64,000 nt of DNA from Xanthomonas chitinilytica (GTDB taxonomy: Bacteria; Pseudomonadota; Gammaproteobacteria; Xanthomonadales; Xanthomonadaceae), in contig NZ_JAPCHY010000017.1 in the NCBI RefSeq assembly GCF_026107455.2, positions 1-64,000 on the forward strand, read 5' to 3'. Positions 1 through 9,747 of this stretch are shown piece after piece. The notes under the pieces are model-generated. The model did not search any database. It had not been told where the DNA came from and saw nothing but the letters and a program-made list of their open reading frames with translations. Position 1 is the first letter of the stretch. Each line of letters starts with the position of its first letter. Both the position numbers and the translations under genes were made by a program.

Positions 1-161
1 GACTGGAAGGTCTGCTTCAGGCCGTCGACGGTGCCGTTGATGACGCCGCTGTCGAACCCGAACAGGAACCCGCCGATGGTGGCCACGCAGCTGATCAGGA
101 CGATGAAACGGGTGTTCTCGCCGCTGCCGGCGCTGGCACTGCTCGGGGAAACTCGGGACAT
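1..161 (-). CDS. Sugar-porter MFS transporter, N-terminal part only
   Basis: The reading frame runs off the left edge, leaving the first 53 residues. After about 20 polar residues it enters a first membrane segment containing [15 protein letters not shown], the sequence typical of helix 1 of the sugar-porter family of the major facilitator superfamily (XylE/GLUT type). These proteins import sugars with protons across the inner membrane; the substrate cannot be told from this fragment. The start is supported by an AGGTGA ribosome site seven bases before the ATG. An 18-bp LacI-type palindrome lies about 115 bp upstream and suggests control by a sugar-responsive repressor. Confidence 0.85.
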   Translation of the reverse strand, partial: MSRVSPSSASAGSGENTRFIVLISCVATIGGFLFGFDSGVINGTVDGLKQTFQ

Positions 162-688
162 GGACTCACCTGGCTGGAGGGATGGTCGGCCGTGGCCGTT
201 CGACGAAGCAGGTACGGGCCGGGCAGATTCTCACAGCCCTCCCGGCGTCCGCTGCCCCGTTCCGGCCCTGGCGCCCCTGCATACGTATGCAGGATGCCCA
301 TGCAGGCGCCCGCCCCCGGGAACACGCGGCTCTCACCGCCCAGCACCCTACCCCACACCGTCGCCCGCGCGGTAATGGCGAAATCCGGTCCCGGCCGCCG
401 CGCCCTTCCGGCGGTACACGGCCCGGCCACCTGCCGCCCGCAACCGGGCATCGCGACAGCCCTGCCGGCGCAGGCAGCGATGGCATCGCCCGTCGTCGGC
501 ATACACCGGGCGAACCACGGACTCCGGAAGCAGCAGGCCGCGCGCGACGCCATATCGCCCGGTCCGCCGGCGTCCGCATCGCTCTCCGGGCGCGGGCGAC
601 CGCGGGCGATGCATGCCCGGCCACAACCCGGTCCAACCTTCAACGGGAACCTGTTCTAGAATTGGCAGGCTTACCGTCGGACTCCGTC
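162..688. other. Intergenic region between the MFS gene and fdxA
   Basis: There is no convincing gene here. Open frames exist on both strands but show no recognisable protein. The region holds the divergent promoters for the MFS gene (minus) and fdxA (plus). It contains one clear palindrome (276-293) and a possible fdxA -10 element TAGAAT at 657-662, without a convincing -35 partner. Confidence 0.5.
276..293. promoter_or_regulatory. LacI-family type operator palindrome
   Basis: CCTGCATACGTATGCAGG is a perfect 18-bp inverted repeat centred on CpG. Even palindromes with a central CG are typical of LacI-family repressor operators. It lies in the shared upstream region of the sugar transporter and fdxA; the transporter is the more likely target. 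The regulator itself is not in the window. Confidence 0.6.
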
Positions 689-1012
689 ATGCCTTTTGTC
701 GTCACCGAAAACTGCATCAAATGCAAACACACCGATTGCGTGGAAGTGTGCCCCGTGGACTGTTTCCATGAAGGCCCGAACTTCCTGGTGATCGATCCGG
801 ACGAGTGCATCGACTGCACCCTGTGCGAGCCGGAATGCCCGGTCAACGCGATCTATCCCGAAGACGACGTCCCCGCCGGCCAGGAGGTCTTCGTCGGCCT
901 CAACGCCGAGCTCGCCAAAGAGTGGCCGGTACTGACCGTGCGCAAGGACCCGCCGGACGATGCTGCCGAATGGGACGGCAAGCCGGACAAGCTGAAGCTG
1001 CTGGAACGCTGA
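689..1012 (+). CDS. fdxA: Seven-iron ferredoxin
   Basis: A 107-residue soluble electron carrier with one 3Fe-4S and one 4Fe-4S cluster. Cysteines at 9, 12, 17, 21, 25, 40, 43, 46 and 50 match the pattern of Azotobacter ferredoxin I (3Fe ligands 9, 17, 50; 4Fe ligands 21, 40, 43, 46). The C-terminal 50 residues are acidic and cluster-free, as in the family. The frame is open far upstream, but homology begins at the ATG at 689 (MPFVVTENC). It stands alone and is followed by a bidirectional terminator. The redox partners are not evident from the context. Confidence 0.95.
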   Translation: MPFVVTENCIKCKHTDCVEVCPVDCFHEGPNFLVIDPDECIDCTLCEPECPVNAIYPEDDVPAGQEVFVGLNAELAKEWPVLTVRKDPPDDAAEWDGKPDKLKLLER

Positions 1013-1042
1013 GCCCGCAGGCCCGGCAACGGCCGCAGACAG

Positions 1043-1073
1043 GAACGGGCGCCGAGGCGCCCGTTCTGCTTTC
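1043..1073. terminator. Bidirectional terminator between fdxA and bamC
   Basis: A perfect 10-bp stem (1043-1052 with 1057-1066) with a four-base loop is followed by TGCTTT. It lies between two convergent genes, so it probably serves both. Confidence 0.75.
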
Positions 1074-1091
1074 CGGATGTCGTGCCGCCAC

Positions 1092-1607
1092 TCAGCCGCC
1101 GAGGCGGCTCTTCAGCTCGGCGATCAACTTGACCGGCGCCGGGTCGGTGGCCGGCAGGCCGCGCGGATCCACCGCCGATACGTAGCTGCCGGCTTCCACC
1201 GACACCACGCGCACCAGGAAGTTGCTGCCCTCGTAGGCCACGTCGTAGGAACCCAGCAACTGGGCACGGCTGGCGATGGTCACGCCCTCGATCGCTTCCA
1301 GCGTCTGGCCGACCTGGCCGAACACGTCGTCGCGCGCACCGGCCACGGTGAAGCCGCTGTTGCCGGCCTCGGCCTGGCCCGCGACCGGCGCCGGACGCGC
1401 CGCCGCCGAGGCCAGCGCCGGCACCTGGGTGGCGCCGGCGGTGTTGGGCAGGTTCAGGTCCGGCGGCACTTCCAGCGGCCGCACCTCCGGCGCCAGCGCA
1501 TAGTCGCCACGGGCGCCCTTCTTGAAACAGCCGGTGGTGGTGAAGACGGTGGCGGTCGCCAGCACGGCAAGGGAAAGCACGCGGACGTAGGAAACGGAAT
1601 GGCGCAT
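1092..1607 (-). CDS. bamC: BamC-like outer membrane lipoprotein
   Basis: A 171-residue lipoprotein. The N-terminus has a hydrophobic signal ending in a lipobox (TTTGC, cysteine at about residue 27), followed by DYALAPEVRPLEVPPDLNLP, the segment by which BamC/NlpB grips BamD in the outer-membrane protein assembly complex. The rest looks like a single helix-grip-sized domain, so the protein is about half the length of E. coli BamC (344 residues). It lies 31 bp downstream of dapA on the same strand, the order also found in E. coli (dapA-nlpB). The start is the ATG at 1607, directly before the signal peptide. Function is inferred from the N-terminal motif and the synteny. Confidence 0.8.
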   Translation of the reverse strand: MRHSVSYVRVLSLAVLATATVFTTTGCFKKGARGDYALAPEVRPLEVPPDLNLPNTAGATQVPALASAAARPAPVAGQAEAGNSGFTVAGARDDVFGQVGQTLEAIEGVTIASRAQLLGSYDVAYEGSNFLVRVVSVEAGSYVSAVDPRGLPATDPAPVKLIAELKSRLGG

Positions 1608-1638
1608 CGTTGAATCTCCTGGGTCAGGCCACTGATGC

Positions 1639-2568
1639 TCAGTGGCTGGATAGTTCTTCCAACGCAGCCACGTCGGCGGCGAGGTGATCGGCAGCGGCAT
1701 GGTGTGCCGGCGACAGCGGCAGCAATGGCAGGCGCAGGCCATGGCCGATGCCGGCGCGCTGCAGCAGCGCCTTGACCGGGATCGGATTGGATTCGATACC
1801 GCAGAATTCGTGGAACGGCTGCAGGCGCGCGTCCCATGCCTCGGCGGCTTCGTGCTCGCCGGCGCGCGACAGGTCGCACATCCGCCGGTAGGCCGCGGGC
1901 AAGGCGTTGGAACCGACCGAGATCAGCCCGTCGGCGCCGGCCAGCATCGAACGCGCAGCGCTGCCATCGTCGCCGCTGAGGACCGCGAAACCGTCGCTGC
2001 GCAGTGCCAGCAGCGCCTTGACCCGCGACGCATCGGCCACCGCTTCCTTGATGCCGACGATGTTCGGGTGCCCGGCCAGTTCGGCCACCGTTTCCGGCAG
2101 CAGGTCGCAGCCGGTGCGGCCCGGCACGTTGTACAGCACCACCGGCAACCCGCCCTGCTCGGCCACCGCCAGGTAGTGCGCGCGCAGCCCTGCCTGGGTC
2201 GGCCGTACGTACGGCGGGGTCACCACCAGCGCATAGCCGGCGCCGTTGCGGGCCGCGCGGCGGGTCTGCTCGATGGTCTTGGCGGTGCCCGACAGCCCGG
2301 TACCGGCCAGCACCGGCACGCGGCCGCCGATGGCCGACACCGCGCTGCGCAGCAGCGTGTCGTACTCGTCGTCGGAAAGGGTGGCCGCCTCGCCGGTGGA
2401 ACCGGCGACCACGACGCCCTGTACGCCTCCCGCCAGCTGCATCCGCAGCAACCGCTGCCAGCCCTCGGGGTCGAGTGCGCCGTCGGCCTGGAAAGGCGTC
2501 GCCAGCGCGGTGATGATGCCGGAAAGTGACAAGGAACCGGTGCTCTTCGGGGGGAAAGAGGCCTGCAA
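1639..2568 (-). CDS. dapA: 4-hydroxy-tetrahydrodipicolinate synthase
   Basis: A 309-residue cytosolic TIM-barrel enzyme that condenses pyruvate with aspartate semialdehyde, the first committed step to lysine and meso-diaminopimelate. Visible active-site features are GSTGEAATL (56-64), Y120, YNVPGRT with Y146 and R151, and the Schiff-base lysine K174 in GIKEA. All are offset by 13 from the E. coli numbering (Y133, R138, K161), so the N-terminus carries about 13 extra residues or the true start lies slightly inside. It is divergent from gcvR and upstream of bamC. Confidence 0.95.
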   Translation of the reverse strand: MQASFPPKSTGSLSLSGIITALATPFQADGALDPEGWQRLLRMQLAGGVQGVVVAGSTGEAATLSDDEYDTLLRSAVSAIGGRVPVLAGTGLSGTAKTIEQTRRAARNGAGYALVVTPPYVRPTQAGLRAHYLAVAEQGGLPVVLYNVPGRTGCDLLPETVAELAGHPNIVGIKEAVADASRVKALLALRSDGFAVLSGDDGSAARSMLAGADGLISVGSNALPAAYRRMCDLSRAGEHEAAEAWDARLQPFHEFCGIESNPIPVKALLQRAGIGHGLRLPLLPLSPAHHAAADHLAADVAALEELSSH

Positions 2569-2692
2569 CGGGGCAGGTTCGTGACGCGTTGCATGTTACT
2601 TGCGGGCCGAAAGCACGGGCAAGTATGCTGGACGTCGGTGGACAGGCCTTTCGCGGGCACTGTTCAGACTCACTAGTATTGCCGGAATCGCC

Positions 2693-3253
2693 TTGACCGA
2701 CACCACGCCGCGGCCGTTGCCGACCGAAAACCACCTCCTGATCAACGCCTATACGACGCATCCGGAGTCCCCGCTGCTGCCTGTCACCCGCCGCATCGCC
2801 GACAGCGGCTGCAACCTGGTCGATGCCCGCCTGTCCACGGTCGGCCGCGATGTCTCGGTCACCGCGCTGGCCACCGGTTCCTGGGACTCGGTGGCCAAGC
2901 TGGAAGCGATGATGACCCGCCTCGAGCGCGAGGAAGGGCTGAAGCTGGTGTGGTACCGCACCGCCGCCAAGCAGGCGCAGTCCAACCTGCTGCCGTACAT
3001 CGTCGAGGTCATCGCCGCCGACAAGCCGGGCATCCTGTTCCAGCTGGCCGATTTCTTCGACCGCCAGGGCATCACCATCGAGAACCTGCAGAGCACCCGC
3101 TACCGGGCCATGCAGACCGGCGCGGAGATGTTCTCGGCACAGGTCACCATCGGCGTGCCGGCCAACATGCACATCGCCGCCCTGCGCGACGACTTCCTCG
3201 AGTTCTGCGACCACCTCAACCTGGACGCGATCATGGATCCGATGAAGTTCTGA
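2693..3253 (+). CDS. gcvR: Glycine cleavage system regulator GcvR, tandem ACT domains
   Basis: About 186 residues with two ACT-type domains, seen around HLLINAYTTHPESPLLPVTR near the N-terminus and IVEVIAADKPGILFQLADFF in the second half. In E. coli GcvR binds GcvA and represses the glycine cleavage operon when glycine is low. The start is uncertain: homology begins after a TTG at 2693, and the open frame extends to an ATG at 2600. It is followed by bcp, the same pair as in E. coli, and divergent from dapA. The degree of functional conservation is an inference. Confidence 0.85.
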   Translation: MTDTTPRPLPTENHLLINAYTTHPESPLLPVTRRIADSGCNLVDARLSTVGRDVSVTALATGSWDSVAKLEAMMTRLEREEGLKLVWYRTAAKQAQSNLLPYIVEVIAADKPGILFQLADFFDRQGITIENLQSTRYRAMQTGAEMFSAQVTIGVPANMHIAALRDDFLEFCDHLNLDAIMDPMKF

Positions 3254-3257
3254 TCGA

Positions 3258-3282
3258 CCGCGCGCCCGGCATCGGCGCGCGG
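3258..3282 (+). terminator. Hairpin after gcvR
   Basis: A 9-bp perfect GC-rich stem (3258-3266 with 3274-3282) with a seven-base loop and a weak GGTTT tail, just after the gcvR stop codon. It may attenuate read-through into bcp. Confidence 0.5.
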
Positions 3283-3331
3283 GGTTTCATGTACTTGTAG
3301 TGGAAACACCCCAGGCTCCGGAAAGGATCTG

Positions 3332-3823
3332 ATGAACATCGGCGATACCCTGGACCGCACCACCCTCGAGCTGCCGCTGGCCCTGTCCGGCGGCGCACAT
3401 GCCACCCTCGGCAGCATCCTCGCCGAAGGAACCGGCCAATGGCTGGTGCTGTACTTCTACCCGAAGGACAGCACCCCGGGCTGCACCACCGAAGGCATCG
3501 ACTTCAACGCCCTGCTGCCGAAGTTCAAACGCGCCGGCGCGCGGGTGTTCGGCGTCTCGCGCGATTCGGTGAAGTCGCACGACAACTTCTGCGCCAAGCA
3601 GGGTTTCGGCTTCCCCCTGGTCAGCGACGCCGACGAGGCGCTGTGCAGCGCCTTCGACGTGATCAGGATGAAGAACATGTACGGCAAGCAGGTCCGCGGA
3701 ATCGAGCGCAGCACCTTCCTGATCTCGCCGGACGGCCACATCGTGCAGGCATGGCGCAAGGTCAAGGTAGCCGGACACGCCGAGGCCGTGCTCGACGCCC
3801 TGAAGGCCGCGCAAACGCAGTGA
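3332..3823 (+). CDS. bcp: Thiol peroxidase of the PrxQ/BCP family
   Basis: A 163-residue peroxiredoxin reducing hydrogen peroxide and organic peroxides. The peroxidatic cysteine is C51 in TPGCTTE. The resolving cysteine five residues later found in E. coli BCP is absent. Instead C87 lies 36 residues downstream, the same spacing as C48-C84 in Xanthomonas PrxQ, so an intramolecular C51-C87 disulfide is expected. A third cysteine is at about 104. The start ATG follows GGAAAGGATCTG. The gene follows gcvR after a hairpin. Confidence 0.95.
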   Translation: MNIGDTLDRTTLELPLALSGGAHATLGSILAEGTGQWLVLYFYPKDSTPGCTTEGIDFNALLPKFKRAGARVFGVSRDSVKSHDNFCAKQGFGFPLVSDADEALCSAFDVIRMKNMYGKQVRGIERSTFLISPDGHIVQAWRKVKVAGHAEAVLDALKAAQTQ

Positions 3824-3904
3824 CCGCCCCCGTTCCACGCAACCGCCATCACCCTGCCCCGCAGGCGTGATGGTTCGACCCTGTCCCGCCACCAGGAATC
3901 CACG

Positions 3905-5305
3905 ATGACCCGAGGCAAGCGCATCTACGTACTGGATACCAACGTGCTGATGCACGATCCGACCGCGCTGTTCAAGTTCGAGGAACACGACGTCTACCTG
4001 CCGATGCAGGTGATCGAGGAGCTGGACAACGGCAAGAAGGGCACCTCCGAGGCCAGCCGCAACGCCCGCCAGGTGAGCCGCTTCCTCAACGAACTGGTCG
4101 AGGCCTCCGGCCTGGGCGGGCTGGCCAACGGCATCCCGCTGGCGCGGCCGCAGGGACTGCAGCTGCGCGGCAAGCAGAGCGCCGGCCTGCTGCGCTTCCA
4201 GACCAGCCACTTCAACGCCGGCAAGAGCTTCGGCGCGGTCATCCCCGACAACGCCATCCTCGGCGCGATCCTGGCGCTGAAGGAGGAGACCCCGGACATC
4301 CCGGTGGTATTCGTCTCCAAGGACATCAACCTGCGGATCAAGGCGGCCATCGCCGGCATCGTGTCGGAAGACTACGAGAACGACCGTGCGCTGGACGACT
4401 TCAGCCTGCTCTACACCGGCGCCACCCAGCTGCCGGAAGACTTCTGGAAGAAGCACGGCGGCGACCTGCGCAGCTGGAGCGACAAGGGCCGCACCAGCTA
4501 CGAGATCCAGCAGGCCGACGACGAGGACTGGCACCCGAACCAGTACGTCCACCTGCCCGGCGAGGACGAAGTGGAACTGCGGGTGTCGAAGGTGGAGGGC
4601 GACGGCCGCGTCACCCTGTCGATCGTCGACGACTTCCGCCACGGCGCCCACTCGGTATGGGGCATCGCCGCGCGCAACCGCGAGCAGAACTTCGCGCTCA
4701 ACGCGCTGATGGACCCGGAGATCGACTTCGTCACCCTGCTCGGCACCGCCGGCACCGGCAAGACCCTGCTGGCGCTGGCCGCCGGGCTGGCGCAGACCAT
4801 GGACCAGCAGCGCTACCGCGAGATCATCATGACCCGCGCCACGGTCAGCGTCGGCGAGGACATCGGCTTCCTGCCCGGCACCGAGGAAGAAAAGATGACG
4901 CCGTGGATGGGCGCGCTGACCGACAACCTGGAAGTGCTCACCCACAACCAGGACGGCGGCGCCTGGGGCCGCGCGGCGACCAACGACCTGCTCGCCAGCC
5001 GGATCAAGATCCGCTCGCTGAACTTCATGCGCGGGCGTACCTTCCTGTCGCGCTACCTGATCCTGGACGAGGCACAGAACCTCACCCCCAAGCAGATGAA
5101 GACCCTGATCACCCGCGCCGGCCCCGGCACCAAGATCGTCTGCCTGGGCAACGTCGAGCAGATCGACACCCCGTACCTGACCGAGACCACCTCGGGCCTG
5201 ACCTACGCGGTGGACCGCTTCAAGAACTGGCCGCACAGCGCCCACGTCACCCTGCGCCGCGGCGAGCGCTCGCGGCTGGCCGACTACGCATCGGAGGTGC
5301 TGTGA
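3905..5305 (+). CDS. PhoH2-type protein: PIN nuclease domain fused to PhoH ATPase
   Basis: 466 residues. The N-terminal PIN domain begins with [12 protein letters not shown] and carries the acidic residues expected of a metal-dependent ribonuclease. The C-terminal PhoH domain has a Walker A GTAGTGKT at about 279-286 and a Walker B LILDEAQN. Mycobacterial PhoH2 proteins of this layout are reported as RNA helicase/ribonucleases, so a role in RNA turnover is likely but not shown here. The stop codon overlaps the GTG of the next gene by four bases, implying translational coupling to a lipoprotein. Confidence 0.9.
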   Translation: MTRGKRIYVLDTNVLMHDPTALFKFEEHDVYLPMQVIEELDNGKKGTSEASRNARQVSRFLNELVEASGLGGLANGIPLARPQGLQLRGKQSAGLLRFQTSHFNAGKSFGAVIPDNAILGAILALKEETPDIPVVFVSKDINLRIKAAIAGIVSEDYENDRALDDFSLLYTGATQLPEDFWKKHGGDLRSWSDKGRTSYEIQQADDEDWHPNQYVHLPGEDEVELRVSKVEGDGRVTLSIVDDFRHGAHSVWGIAARNREQNFALNALMDPEIDFVTLLGTAGTGKTLLALAAGLAQTMDQQRYREIIMTRATVSVGEDIGFLPGTEEEKMTPWMGALTDNLEVLTHNQDGGAWGRAATNDLLASRIKIRSLNFMRGRTFLSRYLILDEAQNLTPKQMKTLITRAGPGTKIVCLGNVEQIDTPYLTETTSGLTYAVDRFKNWPHSAHVTLRRGERSRLADYASEVL

Positions 5306-5796
5306 ACACCTTGCGCGTCCTTTCCCTGTCCGTGGCCGGCGCGCTCGCGCTGGCCGCCTGCACGCCGGCCAACGTCAAGCCCGGTGCCAGCGTGCCGACC
5401 ACGATCAAGGCCGGGCAGTCGTGGGTGGTTACCCGCCCCATCGTCGCCGCGCAGGTGCTGGACACCTGCTCGCGCGACAGCCCCGCGCGCCATGCCGGCC
5501 GCGTCACCGGTTACTGGGCGCCGAGCCGCGCGCAGGTGGAACAGCTGGAGACGCGACTGCCGCAGCTGCAGCCGCAGATCGCCGAGCCGGCGAAGTCGGA
5601 CCGCCAGTACGTCGGCATCGAAGTCCAGGGCCGGCAGGTGATCTACATCAACGCCTTCACCCTGCCCGACCACGACAAGATCGATCCGGCGCGCGAGGCG
5701 ATCCGCGTCTGCGACGGTGGCGAGCGTTTCTGGGGCGCGGTGTTCGACCCGGAAACCGGGGAATTCAGCGATATCGCCGTCAACGGAGGATTCTGA
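5302..5796 (+). CDS. Lipoprotein of unknown function coupled to the PIN-PhoH gene
   Basis: 164 residues starting at a GTG that overlaps the stop of the PIN-PhoH gene (GTGA). A short signal peptide ends in LAAC, with the lipid cysteine at residue 20. The mature part has two more cysteines (in DTCSRDS and RVCDGGE) that could pair in the periplasm, and ends in a segment [12 protein letters not shown] do not recognise the family. The coupling is the only clue to function and may only reflect compact packing. Confidence 0.8.
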   Translation: MNTLRVLSLSVAGALALAACTPANVKPGASVPTTIKAGQSWVVTRPIVAAQVLDTCSRDSPARHAGRVTGYWAPSRAQVEQLETRLPQLQPQIAEPAKSDRQYVGIEVQGRQVIYINAFTLPDHDKIDPAREAIRVCDGGERFWGAVFDPETGEFSDIAVNGGF

Positions 5797-5847
5797 GGAA
5801 ACGGCCGTCCGCGCCTGCCGCGGCCCGGCCACCGGTTCCGTCACGCC

Positions 5848-6522
5848 ATGGGCATCTACCTGCCACGCTGGGTCTGGATTGGCGCGGTCTCGCTGTCGAG
5901 CGTGGCCGGCATGGTCAACGTCGTCGGTTTCCTGGGCTTCGAGCACCAGGCGATCAGCCACATGACCGGCACCACCAGCCAGCTCGGCATGGCGCTGGTG
6001 CAGCGCGACTGGCGCAACATCGGCCACCTGTGGGGCGTGCTGATCGCATTCTCGCTGGGCGCCATGCTCAGCGGCATGATCGTGCAGGACAGCGCGCTCA
6101 AGCTCGGCCGCCGCTACGGCGTGGTGCTGACCCTGGAATCGCTGTTGCTGCTGGTGGCGATCCCGCTGTTCAAGCAGCAGCAGATCTGGGGCGCGCTGGC
6201 CGCGGCCATGGCCTGCGGCCTGCAGAACGCCATGGCCACCACCTTCAGCGGCGCGGTGGTGCGCACCACCCACCTCAGCGGCATGTTCACCGACCTGGGC
6301 ATCGGCCTGGGCCACCTGCTGCGCGGCCTGCCGCTGCCGATCCGGCGGCTGACGCTCAGCGGCCTGATCGTCAGCGGCTTCCTCGCCGGCGGCGTCGCCG
6401 GTGCCTGGCTGTTCCTGCGCTTCGAATACGACGCGCTGCTGGCGCCGGCACTGCTGACCGGCCTCACCGGTGCCACCTACATGCTCTACCGGCAGTGGCG
6501 GTTGCTGCGCGACCGGGCCTGA
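5848..6522 (+). CDS. DUF1275 (YoaK-type) membrane protein
   Basis: 224 residues with about six hydrophobic segments and short loops. Segments such as [17 protein letters not shown] and [31 protein letters not shown] match the DUF1275 family of inner-membrane proteins. No substrate is established for the family. It starts about 50 bp after the lipoprotein gene on the same strand. The 181 bp that follow it hold only a 7-bp hairpin at 6533-6552. Confidence 0.85.
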   Translation: MGIYLPRWVWIGAVSLSSVAGMVNVVGFLGFEHQAISHMTGTTSQLGMALVQRDWRNIGHLWGVLIAFSLGAMLSGMIVQDSALKLGRRYGVVLTLESLLLLVAIPLFKQQQIWGALAAAMACGLQNAMATTFSGAVVRTTHLSGMFTDLGIGLGHLLRGLPLPIRRLTLSGLIVSGFLAGGVAGAWLFLRFEYDALLAPALLTGLTGATYMLYRQWRLLRDRA

Positions 6523-6703
6523 GGGTCCGTCCGCATCGCATCGAAGCGATGCCGCCATGCGGGCAGTGCTCCCGCTTGCGCCATTCCCGTCGCGGCTGCT
6601 CCGGTTTCCGTCGTTCGTCACCCGTGCAGGCGCGGAAGTCGCGGGCAGTTCCGATCCAGGCCGGCGGGCAGCAATGCCCGGGCAAACACTGCACAATCGC
6701 CGC

Positions 6704-7509
<806 letters not shown>

Positions 7510-7513
<4 letters not shown>

Positions 7514-8370
7514 GCGACGTCACCGCATTGCCGGTCGTCGCCGGCGACGGCCATCGCTGGCAGCTGCTCGCCCGCATCCCCGCGCAGCCGCGCGCCAACC
7601 TGCTGTGGCTGCCCGCGCTCGGCGTCGCCGCCAGGCACTACCTGCCATTGGCCGAAGCGCTGGCCGCACGCGGCGTGGCGGTGTTCCTGCACGAGTGGCG
7701 CGGCAACGGCAGCAGCAGCCTGCGGCCGTCGCACGAGGTCGACTGGGGTTACCGCGAGATCCTGCAACTGGACCTGCCCGCCAGCCAGGAGCAGGCGCGG
7801 GCACATGCCTCGCTGCCGTTCGTGCTCGGTGGCCACAGCCTCGGCGGACAGCTGGCCTGCTGCCATGCCGGCCTGCAGGCCGGCGACATCGCCGGACTGT
7901 GGCTGGTCGCCAGCGGCACGCCCTGGTGGCGCAGTTTCCCGCCGCCACGCCGCTGGCTGTTGCCGCTGGCCTACCGTTTCCTGCCGTGGCTGGCCCGGCG
8001 TCAGGGCGTGCTGCATGGCCGCCGGCTCGGTTTCGGTGGCACCGAGGCGCGCGGCCTGATCGCCGACTGGGCGCGGGTCGGGCTGGGCAACCGCTATGCC
8101 GCCCACGGCCTGGACATCGACCTGGAGCAGGCGATCGCGCGCTCGGCCGCGCCGGTCACCGCCCTGGTGTTCGAGCGCGACTGGCTGGCCCCCGCCAGTT
8201 CGATGCAGGCACTGCTCGACAAGATGCCCCGAGCGCAGCACCACCTGCACCGGCTTTCCGCCGCGCAACTCCAGACCGCCGCGGATCACTTCTCATGGAT
8301 GAAATCGCCGGATGCGGTCGCTGCGTTGCTGGGCGATTCGCTGGACCGGAAAAATTCACAAAAGGATTGA
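7510..8370 (+). CDS. Alpha/beta hydrolase (YheT/COG4757-like)
   Basis: 286 residues with an alpha/beta-hydrolase fold. The nucleophile elbow is GGHSLGG at about residue 110, HEWRGNG lies in the first half, and a late DHFSWM supplies a candidate catalytic histidine. There is no signal peptide, so it acts in the cytosol. It overlaps the thiD stop by four bases and is probably translated with it. The substrate is unknown; a link to thiamine synthesis is not supported beyond position. Confidence 0.8.
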
Positions 8371-8410
8371 CGCACTCGCCACGCATCCGCATAATTCCGC
8401 TCCTGACGTT

Positions 8411-8487
8411 GCGCCCGTAGCTCAGTTGGATAGAGTACCTGGCTACGAACCAGGCGGTCGGGAGTTCGAATCTCTCCGGGCGCACCA
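8411..8487 (+). tRNA. tRNA-Arg(ACG), copy 1
   Basis: 77 nt including an encoded CCA. The acceptor stem GCGCCCG pairs with CGGGCGC, the anticodon loop is CTACGAA (anticodon ACG, expected to be deaminated to ICG), and the T loop is TTCGAAT. It is identical to the copy 55 bp downstream. Confidence 0.97.
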
Positions 8488-8542
8488 TCATCAGAGAGAC
8501 AGTTTCACTACTGTTTCGCCAGTTTCAAAATTAATGTAACGC

Positions 8543-8619
8543 GCGCCCGTAGCTCAGTTGGATAGAGTACCTGGCTACGAACCAGGCGGTCGGGAGTTCG
8601 AATCTCTCCGGGCGCACCA
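8543..8619 (+). tRNA. tRNA-Arg(ACG), copy 2
   Basis: 77 nt including CCA, identical in sequence to the first copy. The 55-bp spacer is AT-richer than its surroundings. A strong terminator follows 10 bp after the gene, so both copies probably come from one transcript. Confidence 0.97.
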
Positions 8620-8629
8620 TTACATTCGA

Positions 8630-8661
8630 AACAGCAGGCAACATTGCCTGCTGTTTTTTTT
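8630..8661 (+). terminator. Rho-independent terminator of the tRNA-Arg pair
   Basis: An 11-bp perfect stem (8630-8640 with 8645-8655), loop ACAT, followed by a run of eight T. It is one of the most canonical terminators in the window. Confidence 0.93.
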
Positions 8662-8666
8662 GCGTT

Positions 8667-9608
8667 TCATCCCCCCGCCCACCTCTCCAGCAAGCGCGCC
8701 ATCTCCTGCACCCAGCGCGCCATCGTCCCTTCGCGGCCCATGCGCTCGCGCCACCACTGCAGCGCCCGGCCGTCTTCGCCCACGCGCCAGGCCAGCCAGA
8801 AGGTCTCGTCGGGCTTGGGCTCCTCCACCTGCTTCTCCACCAGCAATCCTTGCGCCAGCGCCGTCCGCGCATAGGGTTCGGGCAGGAACCCGAACCCGAG
8901 TCCCGCCAGCTGCATCGCATGCTTGCTGCACATGTCCGGCACCGCCAGCGTCTCCTGCCCCATCAGCAACCCCACCGTGCGCGGCAACAGCCGCCGCGCC
9001 GAATCGGCCACCGCGATCGCGCAGTGCTCGGCCAGCAACTCGCGACCGAGCCGTCCCCGCGCCTTCGCCAGCGGATGGCCGGGAGCCACCGCGAACACGA
9101 ACGACATCGTCCCCAGCGGCTCGACCTGGTAGCCGCCACCGCCCGGCCCCTCTCCGGCCGCCCCCACCAGCAGGTCGGCGCGCCGGTCCAGCAACGCCTC
9201 CCAGGTTCCGGACAGGGCTTCGCTGGCCAGACGCATCCGGGTCTGATCGGCAACCTGGTAGAACGCCCGGATATCCTCGGCCAGCAGGCTGGGCGCGAAC
9301 ATCGAATCGACCGCGATGGCGAACTCGGCCTCCCAGCCGGACGCCACCCGGCGCACCCTCAGTTCCAGGTCGCGCGCGGCACGCAGGAGGTGCCGCCCCT
9401 CCTCCACCAGCGCACGGCCGGCCTCGGTCAGGGTGGCGCGCGGCCCCACCCGATCGAACAGGCGCACGTCCAGGTCCTGCTCCAGCTTGCCGACGGTATA
9501 GGAGATGGTGGACGGCACCTTGTGCAGTTCCTTGCCGGCCGCCGAGAACGAACCGCGGCGATCGATGGCATCGAGGATCTGCAGGGCTTCGAGGCTGAGC
9601 CTGAACAT
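8667..9608 (-). CDS. LysR-type regulator, divergent from the pirin gene
   Basis: 313 residues. The N-terminal winged helix-turn-helix is seen in LQILDAIDRRGSFSAAGKEL and STISYTVGKLEQDLDVRLFDR, followed by the periplasmic-binding-like effector domain. The gene is transcribed away from a pirin gene with a 139-bp shared intergenic region, the usual arrangement for a LysR regulator controlling its neighbour. The intergenic region contains ATTCGAAT near the lysR start, which could be part of a T-N11-A operator, but I cannot fix the site. The effector is unknown. Confidence 0.92.
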   Translation of the reverse strand: MFRLSLEALQILDAIDRRGSFSAAGKELHKVPSTISYTVGKLEQDLDVRLFDRVGPRATLTEAGRALVEEGRHLLRAARDLELRVRRVASGWEAEFAIAVDSMFAPSLLAEDIRAFYQVADQTRMRLASEALSGTWEALLDRRADLLVGAAGEGPGGGGYQVEPLGTMSFVFAVAPGHPLAKARGRLGRELLAEHCAIAVADSARRLLPRTVGLLMGQETLAVPDMCSKHAMQLAGLGFGFLPEPYARTALAQGLLVEKQVEEPKPDETFWLAWRVGEDGRALQWWRERMGREGTMARWVQEMARLLERWAGG

Positions 9609-9747
9609 TCGAATTTTTCGATGATGGTTGCCAAAACTATCCGTTTTTCAAACCGACAGCACAAGCGGATACTGCGTCCAACGGGAAATCCAAGGTGTCA
9701 GGAGTACTTCCGGCAGGATCGATCCCATCGAAACAGGAGAAAACACC

